Position numbers and translations under genes: made by a program. A model generated the notes under the pieces. That model saw only the letters and a program-made list of their open reading frames with translations. It did not search any database and was not told where the DNA came from. Shown here piece by piece: positions 28,866 to 40,200 of a stretch of DNA of 64,000 bases. The DNA comes from Varanus komodoensis (lineage: Eukaryota; Chordata; Lepidosauria; Squamata; Varanidae): positions 20,101,474 to 20,165,473 of the forward strand of contig NW_025335269.1 in the NCBI RefSeq assembly GCF_004798865.1. Reading direction: 5' to 3'. Position 1 is the first letter of the stretch. Each line of letters starts with the position of its first letter.

Positions 28866-29139
28866 ATCTTAATATTTATATATTGTCCTGCTCCCATAGT
28901 CTCTAGGCAGTTTATAAGGAATTATCTAAAATGTCATTTTTAAAACTGTCCCCTTCCTTCTTCACCCCATGATGTATTTTCCTAAACCCCTTTCTGCTAC
29001 AGTCACCTCAATCTACAAACAGGCAACATCTGAAATACCTTGAGAATAGACCTTGCTCCTGCTCAACACCTAAAGCTGCAACCTGCCATAAATACAACAG
29101 AATGTTGGGAGTGAGAAGGATGGCAGTTTGGGTGAATTG

Positions 29140-29640
29140 TTCTTATGGAATGTTTCTGTGTCCTAGAAGAGTCTGCAGAATTGGAATGTGAAACACCTTA
29201 TGGTGAAATTGGGGATGATGGGCTAGGTCATGATTCTGAGATGGAGGTGGAAGTGATTATCTTAAGGCCAGGCACATCACTGAGACAGGCAGTTTCTGGG
29301 AATGGCCAAGATGTATAGCCAGTGAGAGGGGTCTCTGAGGATGAAGGATTCTAAGATGCAAGCTAGGCCCTCCCATGATAAGGCATCAGCAGAGATGGGA
29401 GTCTCAGTGGCATGCAGAGAGGAGGTGTGCTTGCTTACAGAATGCCCCTCCTGAAAGGATGGGGCCCATGCATGTACTTAAGGAGAGTTCCTGGAGGTAA
29501 AACACTAGACTGAGTTCACCAAACTGCTTTGTGGATTCTGGATGATTTATACTTAGGAGCAATAAAGAACATTTTGCAAGGAAAACAGTCTGTGGCTTTT
29601 GACTGCTCAAAGGAGGAACCTTAGCTCATGACACAGCATG
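29140..29640. repeat. Possible solitary LTR remnant
   Basis: About 500 bases without coding content, with an AATAAA near 29,561 followed by a short GT/T-rich stretch, which recalls the layout of a retroelement LTR. No partner LTR or internal region is seen. Weak call. Confidence 0.25.
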
Positions 29641-29720
29641 TCTTTGAGAGATAATATCTGAGAGCTAGTGTAGCCCAATCCATTTTCCAGTATGTGGCAA
29701 GATTTTTCCAGCTGTGTCTC

Positions 29721-30640
29721 TAATTTATTTATTTAGGAAGATTCTATGCCGGCGCATTCGCCGAAGCCTCAGGGCGGCTCACAACAATAAATAAATAATC
29801 ATGATATAAACATAATTTGAGATGACCTGGCCAGAAATATAAAATAAATAAATAATATTAACAATTAAAATGACGTTTAAATAAAAAGGTCTTTACCTGG
29901 CTCCGAAAAACAAATAACGACGGCGCCAGGCAGACCTCTCTGGGGAGCGCATTCCATAGGTTGGGCGCCACCGCAGAGAAAGCCCTCCTCCAAGTACTTA
30001 CCCTCCTAATATCCTTCACGGAGGGTTCCCGGAGAAGGGCCTCTCCCGCTGATCTCAAGGGGCGGGCATATATGGACGTAAGTACTCCTTCAGGTAACCA
30101 GGACCCAAGCCGTTAAGGACTTTATAGGTCATAACCAACACCTTGAATTGGGCCCGGACTTCAATGGGGAGCCAGTGAAGCTGACGGAGAACTGGAGTCA
30201 TGTGAACATAACACCCAGTCCCCGTCAGCAGCCTGGCAGCTCTATTTTGAACCAATGGAAGTATCCGGACCATCTTCAAGGGCAGCTCCACGTAGAGCGC
30301 ATTACAGAAGTCAAGTCGGGAAGTCACCAACGCATGTGTCACTGTTGCCAGGCAGTCGTTCTCCAGGTAGGGATGCAACTGATGGATCAGCCGAAGCTGA
30401 AAGAATGTGCTCCTCGCCACCGCTGTCACCTGAGCTTCCAGTGAAAGCTCTGGGTTGCGGAGCACTCCCAAGCTGCTGACCTTGTCCCTAAGAGGGAATG
30501 CAACCCCATTCAGGACTAAGTTCAGGTCCCCTTCCCCGAAGCCCGATCCGTGAACCAACAGGACCTCCGTCTTGTCTGGATTGAGCTTCAGTTTATTGGC
30601 CCTCATCCAGCCCATTACCTCAGGAACAAAGAAAAGCATC
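29721..30640 (-). mobile_element. L2/CR1-clade LINE 3' portion with tail
   Basis: Minus strand codes the end of the reverse transcriptase: MGWMRANKLKLNPDKTEVLL, then DFCNALYVELPLK, RAARLLTGTG, LHWLPIEVRAQFKVLVMTYK, and in a second frame LWNALPREV and VKTFLFKRHF. One frame break near 30,058. The 3' UTR carries the tail motif read on minus as GCCGCCCTGAGGCTTCGGC, then (AAAT)n at 29,721. 5' truncated at about 30,640. GC-rich and little decayed, so fairly young. Clade by motif memory; L2 rather than chicken-type CR1 is my best guess. Confidence 0.85.
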
Positions 30641-33600
30641 CAAGTCTTGCCTGGACATCAAAAGCAAAGAAAGCTTAAGTGCAGGTGGGAAGGAGGCATG
30701 CTACCCAGGAAAACTATCCAGCATGGACAAAAATGCACAGTAGAGGTCCTTCATAGGAGCCTTCTAGGAAAACCTGGGTAGGATGCTTGGATTGAATGGG
30801 CAGCCCTGTGGTATATATGAATGCTCCTTTTATAAAAATGTCCATTTTTCCCTGACAAGCTCTACAGTGGCAAACTAGTTTAGAAGATTCTGTGGGAGTT
30901 CCAATACTTGAAGTGAACTGAAAGAACTGGCATCCTACTTGTCAAAGGAGACTGAACGGCAGGAGGCGTAGCTGGGCATGCTTTCATGCTCTGCGATGAC
31001 TTGACTTACTGGGGCAAACGTAGGCCAGTGCCTGTGTACAAGCAGGCATCTATCATTTAACTGCAGGAAGAGTCCTTCCAACATTGCATCACACCTCTCC
31101 TCACCAGTCATTAAGCTGCGTGCCTGCTGTCAGCACTTGCTTTTCCACTACTCACTATTTAACTGACTCAACTGAAAAGCATGATGTTTGGGGTGAGGTG
31201 AGGCCATTCTAGATTCACCTCACAATCTGTGATCATTGCATGAACTCCTGAGCTCCAGCATATCACTAGCTAGAAATTAAAGACCTATCATTCCCAGCAT
31301 GCCTCAGCAGCCCATGCTGGCTGGGGCATACTGAGATTTGGGGAGCTTTTCCCTGCCTAAATGTGCCGTAAGCACATTACAATAACATTCTGACAGGGTT
31401 CTTTTGAGGAAGCAATGGATGTAACAGTTGACTTAGCATGTCCCAGGCTATAACAGGATTCTGCTTAACCTTGTTTAAGCTGAGCGCTTCTTTCCCAGAG
31501 AGAAAAAGGGAAGTGGGATGGTTTCATTGCCAACTCAGCCAAACTCAGGCATGCTATGTATATTTAGCAAAATGAGAAGGAAAAGCAGTAGAATGTCTTA
31601 GGGTGGACATAAGTCATCTTCACTTCTATATGAGGAAGTGCCATAGGATTACCTTCTTTTTTGAGGGCCTCCTCTATTTAAAGGGTTAGAGGGTCCTGAT
31701 GTCTGGTCTAAGGCTTTGAAAAGGCAAAGCATGATCTGGAGGAAGAGCTGAGCCTTTTGAAATAGCTCATTTGTTCTGGACAAGCACAGAGGTTTCCTGG
31801 TGAGAATCTCCCACACTATGGTGGGATGTACTGTGTTAGGTTTGCATAATTGTTTCTAATAAATTGGCATCTATAAATATAAATTAAGATACATATTTTT
31901 ATGTCCATCCATATTTCTTTTCCTTTGTGATTCTTAACAGGCCACTGCACACGTTGCAGAATCACAGTATATATACAGATTATATACACACATCCTCTCT
32001 CTCTCACTCTGTGCGCGTGTGTGACGTGCACGCATGCACACACATATTACAGCTGTAAACCACTTACAGAACTTCAGATATTGGACAGTTCAGAAATGCA
32101 TGCATGCACAATTTCCCTTACACATGCATTCACAGTTGCATATATACTGTTCGGAGAACGGGATTAACAGTAGTAACTTCCACTGATACACTTCTCTTTG
32201 GCTTAAATAGGTGGCTATTCTATAGAGAGAAGAATTCAGCAGTGCTACTTCCAAACTGAAGTCAGACAAGTACACTCTGTTCTGCCATTTCAGGATTGTA
32301 CCACTGCATTCTTTTGTGTAGATAGGTCAGGACACTATAATGCTCATGAAAAAGAAGTTGGATCTTTTGTATCTGCCCCGTTAAATCACTAGGATCCCAC
32401 AGCACCTCAAGAGGAAAAAAAGAGGTTGTAGTCTCCATCTCGAAGAGTATATTACTAAAAAACAGTCATTTTGCCCCATCAAGATATCAGAACCTCTGAC
32501 AACTTTGGCCATTTTGGAATATTGCACTTATTCGCAACCTTGAGAGCTGTGCTGCCGTAATTTAAGTTGCTTCACTGATCTCAAAAGTATCTGAGACCTC
32601 TAATGAGAGTGCGATATGGGTCAGTTCCTCTTCGATACTATCTGGGGATTCCCTGAAGAAAAGTGACAAGTAGATAGGATGGCAACAAAAGGAAGGAGCT
32701 CATCAGCAGAGCTGCCACTTGTCAGCATATTAAAGAAAGATCCAAGCCACCCCTTAATCTAACTGAACCTCCAGAGGCACATTAGAAGTTCAACAGCTGT
32801 TCTCTTCCAAAGTAGTCTTTGAAGATCTGATGCTGCAGCAGCTTTTATCCAAAATTTAGTTCATTTCTTTTAAATGTAAAATGGAATTTCAGAACTGAAA
32901 ATCACCAAGGATATTGGATATAGAAAACATTTAAATAACAGCCATGATAAAAGAGATAAAGCTGCAGTTCTGTGCACATTTACCTGGAAGTGAGTCCCAC
33001 TGGAATAGACATGTGCCAGATTGCACCTTTAACATTAGTGGTGTTTTTAAAGTGTCAAGCCAATGAATGCAAATCTTTCCCTGTCCTGCTCTTTCTATCA
33101 CATATGCAGACATGAACTATACATGGAAAAGGTGAGGATATTGCCACAGCTTTTCACTGTAAAGGAAATCCATGACGAACAATATGGCATGTTCTGCCAA
33201 CTATCAATTATAAGATTAAGAGAACGTCAAGTGAGTCAGGAACTAACACACCACACCTAGCCAGAGGTGTAGCAAAGAACATGGCAGAGGTGTACCAACA
33301 GGTGTAGCAGAGAGAGTTTCAAATGACTGAGTTCAAAAGGCTGGAGTTGTATTTTCTGGCAGCAAAGTGTTGGAGGTGGATACTGTAATGTCTTGGGAAG
33401 AACATCAGGGTATGAGGTGATGGAAAGGTGATCAACTCTCACCTGGCAGCAGCCATTCCACCTGGCTGCAGCAGAGGGAAAGATAGAAAAAAGAGCTATG
33501 GCATCAGCACTGCACAAGTCAAATTCCATTTTGCTCCCTCCTTCTCTCAACTGTTTCCATAAGCAAGGGCATTGACATTGCTCGTTAAGAATTAGCATCT

Positions 33601-34049
33601 GGAGGGCAAACTGAGTAAACACACAGGTAATCAGAAAACACTTTTCCATTTTCCTCCTCTTGTATTCAGATCCAGTTGGACTCTCCTGCAAGTTTTTAGT
33701 TACTCCATTTCCATAAATTTGAGAATTCACAGTACAGCAACTGCAGGCACTCTTGGAGGATCCTTCTTATCCAGATCCATTCAAGTCTAGGTTTCAGTGC
33801 AGTTATCCACCCTGACAGATGCCTTTCACCAGCAGAGAAATGGGGGCTGGGGAGATGTGACCCTGTTAATCCTGCTTGTTCTCTCATTTACTTTTGATAC
33901 CTTCAGCCTTGGCGTCTCTTGGAGTGATCCCATAGGATAAGTGCTAGAGACATGGTATGACTGTGGTTCTGTTCTTTCCTCTGGAGTCAATTTTAGAAAA
34001 TATTATTCAGTGGCCATTCCTTCACCCCATGGAAATTGTGCTCTGGGAC
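30641..34049. other. No gene recognised
   Basis: One half-copy of the 90-base palindromic MITE at 32,961-33,028. The 157-codon minus frame at 33,257-33,730 matches nothing I know. 26,106-27,194 and 27,531-28,810 are also empty. Confidence 0.5.
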
Positions 34050-34131
34050 TTTGTAAGGTTGATGTGAGCCGTCCCGAGGCTATGTAGCAATGGGGACGGC
34101 ATATAGAAACTTTAAATAAATAAATAAATTA
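34050..34131 (+). mobile_element. L2-clade LINE 3' tail
   Basis: GTGAGCCGTCCCGAGGCTAT, then GGGACGGCATA and (AAAT)n. Same tail subtype as the one split at 49,345-49,625. Confidence 0.7.
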
Positions 34132-34139
34132 GGCACCAT

Positions 34140-34850
34140 CTTATCCTCACTGTTGTTCAATGTCAATATGAAGCTGCTGGGTCCACATCATTAGAAATTT
34201 AGAGCCAAGTGCCATCAGTATGCCAGTAACTCTACCTCCCTGTGACATCTGAAATAGGTGAGGCAGTGCAAGTCCTGGATCAGTGCCTAGATTCATTGAT
34301 GGACTGAATGAGAGCCAATAAACTGAAACTGAATCCCAGCAAAATGGAAGCCTTCCAAATGAGCAGTTCCCAGGTCTCAGAGGCAGGTTCATTGTGTGTT
34401 CTGGATGAGGGAACATTTCCTGTCAAAAATCAGGTTCATAGACTGGGCTCTTGATCTAGATTCTAGATCTGTCACTGTTGCTGGAGGCCTAAGTGACCAT
34501 GGCAGCTCAGAGTGCCTATTACCGGCTTCATATGGTTTGGTTTGCCAGGTATGACCCTCCTGGACAGGGAGAGATTGGACATAGTGCTAGCAGCCTCAGG
34601 ACTGGATTACTGCAGTGTGCTCAAAGCTGTCCCTTTTCAGCATGAAATTCCTTTGCTGAAAGAATGGCACTGCCTGCCTGTTTACTGCTGGGCCAGGTTT
34701 AAGGTTATGGAACTAGCGTATAAAGCCCTAAAAACATGCCACTAGGATACTTGAGAGAGCACATTCTCCCTTATGTACCTGCTCGGTCAGAAAAGTCAAA
34801 TAAAAACTGTACTTTAAGATATGGAGCAATGAAGGAGTTTTCAAAGCAGG
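34140..34850 (+). mobile_element. Old L2/CR1-clade LINE fragment
   Basis: In broken frames: HQYAS near the catalytic site, ANKLKLNPSKMEA near 34,315, VHRLG near 34,435, LDYCSVLKAVP near 34,600 and ARFKVMELAYKALKT near 34,695. Same domain order as the copies at 29,721 and 58,310 but far more diverged, so an older family. Confidence 0.65.
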
Positions 34851-35769
34851 AAGTGCTCTGAAAGGCCTTAGATAAGAATCAGAGCAGGCATTTAGTCAAG
34901 TCAAGCCTCCATACTTTGTGAGTCACACTCCTGAAGAGCAGTTGCAGTGCCTGGTGGAAGGAAGCAGATTCCTTTTCTCCACTTCCTTGCTCCCAGCTAA
35001 ATTATGTGCTGAGAACGGACTGCACCCAGGATTTGGGACTTGTTAACATAAGTGCTGCTGGTTTGCATTATCCCAGAAGTTAGGAAGGCTCCATGAAGAG
35101 ACCAAGAAGAACAATTCTGGAATGTGGCTATCTTTGTGTTTATTGGAAGAACATCACTTCAGAGCAGCATGCAATAATTTCTAGGAAAAAGTCATCAAGT
35201 TCAGTTCTTTCCAAAGGTGCAAAGAGGAAAAGGAACCCTTCATTGGTTTTTGGACAGGACAGAAGATTTGCCATGAGAGCCATTGCTTAATAAATAGCAT
35301 GAAGGAAGACATTCCACTCTGGTAAAATTAGAATTCAACTTTAAGGGATTAATCCTTTGCACTGAGAGAAAATGTAGACAGAAAAATGCCCACAAGTCTA
35401 GCAGTTTCCAGCCAGCCAAATTGACCAAGGAATGCTGGGAGTTGTAGGGCTTATTTCAATATAAACAGGCATAAGATTCCCCCATAATTCGCTTTAAAGA
35501 CAAAGCAAAGAAAAAATGCAATAATCCTTCAAGTAACTTGGGCCCATAACAACTCAGAGGTCTGTTGTTGTTTTTTTAATAGCATAATCCTATACATGTC
35601 TACCTGGTTAACTACGTTCAACAGGGCAGCCTAAGCATTTAAAGGCAGTGCTTTGAACTTAATTCAGAATAGAGTATGCAACTCAAATAGAGGCTAATGC
35701 AAAACTGGTGTCGTATGCGCTAACTACCTGTTTATGCCCTTCTGGCTGCATCAGCTGGAGTTTCTGAGC

Positions 35770-36330
35770 TACCTTCAAAGGCCTATAAAAAGAGTGTTAC
35801 AGGAGTCTAGTGAGGAGATGCATGGCATGTGTCATCTCTGAAGGAGGAGCAGCTTTGAGCTCTGAACATGGCTGCAGCTAGCCAACCAGGCAAAGCTAGT
35901 GAAAGGCACTTTGGTCTGTTGCTTCTACCTGCATGCCTATGGACAGTCCCGGATCTACAGGTTCCCTAAACCGCAAATCCATCTCTTCAGGAGGTGTACA
36001 GCCATGGTCAGAACTAACTGTAAAACTTTCTCCAGACTGCTGGTCTTCCATCCAACATCACCTCTAACTTTGCTTGGCTTGATTGCACGATTTTTGTCCA
36101 AATCCAAGCCAGAACAGCTTCTAGATGATTGTTAAGACTTTTATGTGCCTCTGGGAGCTCACCAAAGGGAAATGAAAGGTACATCTGTGTGTCATGCACA
36201 TACTGACGAACAGCAGATGTAACAGAACTGGTGAGACTCAACCTTTCAGCAATAGCCCATGTTCCTTCTAATATTTGTTCTGTCCTCTTCTTAGCAGTGA
36301 ACTGTAGACTGCAATGGAGCAAGAGTCAGT
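35770..36330 (-). mobile_element. Old L2/CR1-clade LINE fragment
   Basis: Minus strand reads RQYVHDTQMYLSFPFGELPEA near 36,210, matching QYADDTQLYLSFP of this clade, then LEAVLAWIW and LEVMLDGRPAVW. Further 3', bases about 35,780-35,850 resemble the CNALY/LVTS segment of the younger copies. Confidence 0.6.
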
Positions 36331-37093
36331 AGTTGTTACCCAAAGAGCCAGTCACAGTGGAGCCATTAACTAGAGGTCATGTCCACTCTAAAGGACTTCT
36401 CTTCAGGGATGACTGGAAGATTTGTGTGAAATAATATGGCTCCAGCTAGCTGAAAATTTTAAGTGAGGCAGTTTAGCAGAATGATCCAATGCTAACTTGC
36501 CATACACAACTTGAAAAAGGAGGATTGAAAAGAAAATGTGTACTGCACATAGGGAGAAAGGGCAGGACAGGTGTGTAACAGAGTATTTCAACCCCAAAAT
36601 TCTACTCACAAAATCATCCCTAAAAAATCACCACAAATGAAATTTCAGCATGGTGTCATGCTGTGCAATCCTATGGCCACCAGATGGCATCCAGGCAACC
36701 ACATAATTCTTCAGATTCGCAGCTACAAACTTAGAAAATCAACTCGGACATCATAGCTGGGAAACTGCACTCAGATTTTCCCTCCCCTGCTTACAGTGAG
36801 CATGGGGAAAAAACCCCATGCAAGCTGCTTCACCTTGCTCCATAAGAACAATCTTGAAGAAGGCCTTTGGTAGTATCCCAAGGGGCAGGGTAGGGAGAAG
36901 ACCACAGCTGCTAAGATATAACCTTTTCACAATCTTGAACCAAATGGTTCTAGAAAAGGTCTCCCCACACCCACACTGTATCACTCATATTTTGGGCTCC
37001 ACCACAAAACTGCAATGAAAGAAGCTGGGTTAAGAAACAGATCTGTTGCCGCCTAAATGCCACTTCCTATTTGCAATGTATCCACCCCTTGAG

Positions 37094-37102
37094 TATTTAA
37101 AA
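37094..37102 (+). promoter_or_regulatory. TATA-like element upstream of the acid phosphatase ATG
   Basis: TATTTAAAA lies about 45-50 bases before the first ATG. It would place transcription start near 37,125 with a very short leader, unless an upstream untranslated exon exists. No CpG-rich promoter is seen. Confidence 0.3.
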
Positions 37103-37146
37103 AGCACAGACACTTGTGACAAAATGTTTGCATATCTGCTGCCAGG

Positions 37147-37263
37147 ATGGAAGAAACAGGTCTTGCAAGAAGCTCCAAGATGCTGTACTTCTTCCTGCCT
37201 AGCCTCTTCTTTTTTCTTCTCCTCCAATCTGCTTCAGGACGGGAGCTGAAATTTGTACTTGCA
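37147..37263 (+). CDS. Acid phosphatase exon 1: signal peptide
   Basis: Codes residues 1-39. The first ATG has A at -3 and G at +4, a strong Kozak setting. A second in-frame ATG (37180, residue 12) begins directly before the hydrophobic stretch [14 protein letters not shown] and could be the real start; either gives a signal peptide ending near SASG. The mature protein would begin RELKFVLA. Donor GCA|GTAAGT, phase 0. Confidence 0.9.
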
Positions 37264-40200
37264 GTAAGTGAAGGAAAGTGGATGGCTTTCCCTCAATGGC
37301 TTTGTTGGGCTGATGGGTTCTTCAGACCAAAGCTCTTTATATATAGCTCTCCAAAAGTTTCAGATATAACTCAATCTTAAACATGAAGAACTTACCACAA
37401 GTTTCCTTCTTCCTGTAAGATTATAGCACTTCTTTAATTTATTCCGTCTTAATAGTGAACTGTGCCACTTTATAACCTGCATTGTAAAACTGGAAAGTAG
37501 ATATCATTATAATGTGGGTGCTCATTTTTCTTGTTTTCAAGTTATAACTGTGCTTGCTTAGGCAGTAATCTTTACTCCTTTAATGTAGAACATGTAATAT
37601 AGTTGGCTTATGGCATGGGAATATGGGGCACGCCATATACTGGAGGGCTACATCCTACATTGTCTCTCACTTTTGTCTGTCCTGGTTAGGGCTGATGGAT
37701 GTTACATGCCAACAATATGATTTGCATCTGTAATGACACCTGCTGGAGCACCAGTTTTAAATTAGTAGCTTATGTATAAGATTTGTACTTTAAATGACTA
37801 CCAATTTCATGGATTTCCAAATTGGCTGTCTCAGGCATTTGTTTCACTATCTCTGATGGCTAATTCATGATTTGAATAGCTGAAAGAAACCCTGGGAAAG
37901 CACAGACTGAATTTCCAGCACAGTGCTAATGATTGTTAACTAGAGCAAGTGGTGTCTGTTGGCAATTAGAACAGCAATTATGTGATGTTTCACTTAGAAT
38001 TTCATTGGCTGTGTTCAGACAGCACAATAATTCTTCACTGTGGGTTCTCATGTTGTCTGAACCCAGTCATTGAATTCAGTGAGACTGAGACTGAAGTAAG
38101 CATGTACAGAATTGCAGCCTGAATCCTTTCTACTTATTTGATGGACAGGTGGATTGATTGCTGGTCAGACAGAAATGCATATATTGCATTTCTAGTGCCC
38201 ATGCACCATTCAGAGTGGCTCACAGCAATGTAAAACTACAGTACAATATTTTATTTATTTATTTATTTATATCCTGCCTTTTTCCTACAAAGGGCTCAAG
38301 GCAGCTTACATCATTCTCCTCCTCCATCTTATCCCCACAACAACAACCCTGTGAGGTAGATTGGGCTGAGAGTCTGTGACTGGCCCAAAGTCACCCAGTT
38401 GGCTCCATGGCTGAGCGGGGACTAGAACCCAGATCGTCTGAGTCCCAATCCCATGTTCTTAACCACTACACCACACTGGCTCATATAAAACCATAGAGTC
38501 AATCAGAAGTACAGTAAGAATACTGCCCTGCTGTTTATCAGAAATAATAAAGAACAGGACGTTTGATTCATATTAAAACATCCCATTAAGGTTTGTCATT
38601 TTCCAGTAGTAAATGGTGCGACAGTGACTGAGCAGCTGATGCAGAGCCACCATTTCAACCACCGTTGATGACTTGTAGTGATCTCAAAAGCTGCTTTTGC
38701 AGCTACAAATTGGAACTAAGTTTAAAACCTCTATTACCCACTGGTGAAAAATGATCAGCAGCTCAGTAAACCTGGCTGCAGGTTTTATTGCCTTCATTGT
38801 AATAACTCTCAGCTCACTATTAAGGCATAAAATGAAAAAGGTGTTTCTCATAGGGAAACTTTTTCTGCAATTGTGGCTGCAGCACCAACTTTGCTAATAC
38901 AGGAAAGGCAACATTGTTGAGTAGGCAGAAGACAGGGCGTACAAGTTAAAGGTGTTAGCTGTACTGACAGCCAAAATCCAGTGCATTCTTGCTTAAGCAT
39001 ATTCAAGTCAGCACTGCATTGGGAAATTTACTAATATTAAAAAGATAGCCGACAACTTAGCAAGTGTATCTTTTGACAGGACTACAGGTGTAGTCTGAAA
39101 GCACATGATACAGTAAGGAGATAAGATGCTGCTGCAGTGAAATTCTGATATCCTTCCCAGCAAATTCATTACCAACCCTGCTGGATCAGACCCAAATGGG
39201 ATTGCATTATAAACAATTTGTATACAGGCATGGAATATGACCTCTGAACCTGCTCTTTAAGGTTGGGCAAGTTCCTAAGGGAACAGCCTGCTTGCAAATG
39301 GCTTCTGTCAGGTAGGAGGATATAGGCTGCTGATTCCAGATGGGAAAACAATGAAACTGTGTTGCTCAAGACTCTTGAGCAGGATACTGCCATCCTTTGC
39401 TTGCCAGCTCTTTCCCTTCTTTCCACTGACTTAATGTATGAATGATGTTTTAAGCAAATGGTGAGGTTAAATCTCTGCATAGTAATTGTTAAATATTTTG
39501 CTCAAGGGCAGGCATTTTAAAAACTGCACTGAAGGGTTTGTAATACACAGAAGAAGAACAACATGGAATAACACAGACTTCCCACCTGTTTACTAGCTTT
39601 ATCGACATGGTGACCGAAGTCCTGTTGAAAATTATCCCACCAGCCTACACCGCGAAAGTGAATGGCCACAAGGATTCGGGCAGCTGACTAAGGTTTGTTG
39701 GTTTCTCACAGAAATAGAAGTATTATCCAAATAACACTAATATAGACATTATCAGTAAGTAATATCAAAATATTGGTAACTAACAATGGGGTATTCCTTT
39801 TTCTCTTGCTCCTGGTTATAACAAAGCCCATGGTACATTTCAGATCTTCGATGAAGCTGTCACATAGTCACTTACTTTTAAATTGCCTGAACACCCAAGA
39901 CACCAAGAATTCTGCTTTAAAATCTCCCAAATTGTGCAATGTGACTCAATGAACTGTTTCATGGGATGGAATGGAATCAAGACAGAGCAAGGGACTTGTT
40001 GCAATATGAAGTACTCTATCTTTAGAAAACCTCTCCAAACATTAGCTTTCCCCCTTCCCATCACACACCACAGTTCATCCCAATCAGCAGCGTCTCCTGA
40101 TTCTCTGTGTTGTTAGAGCACTAAAGGGAATGCCATAGGAAAGAGGCAGGAAAATCCCTTTCTATCTGTGAAATGGATCCAGCATAAGTCTGGATACAAT

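Noticed and set aside
33257-33730. 157-codon minus-strand open frame
   Set aside because: No family motif, no repeat match and no splice partner; composition looks like chance.
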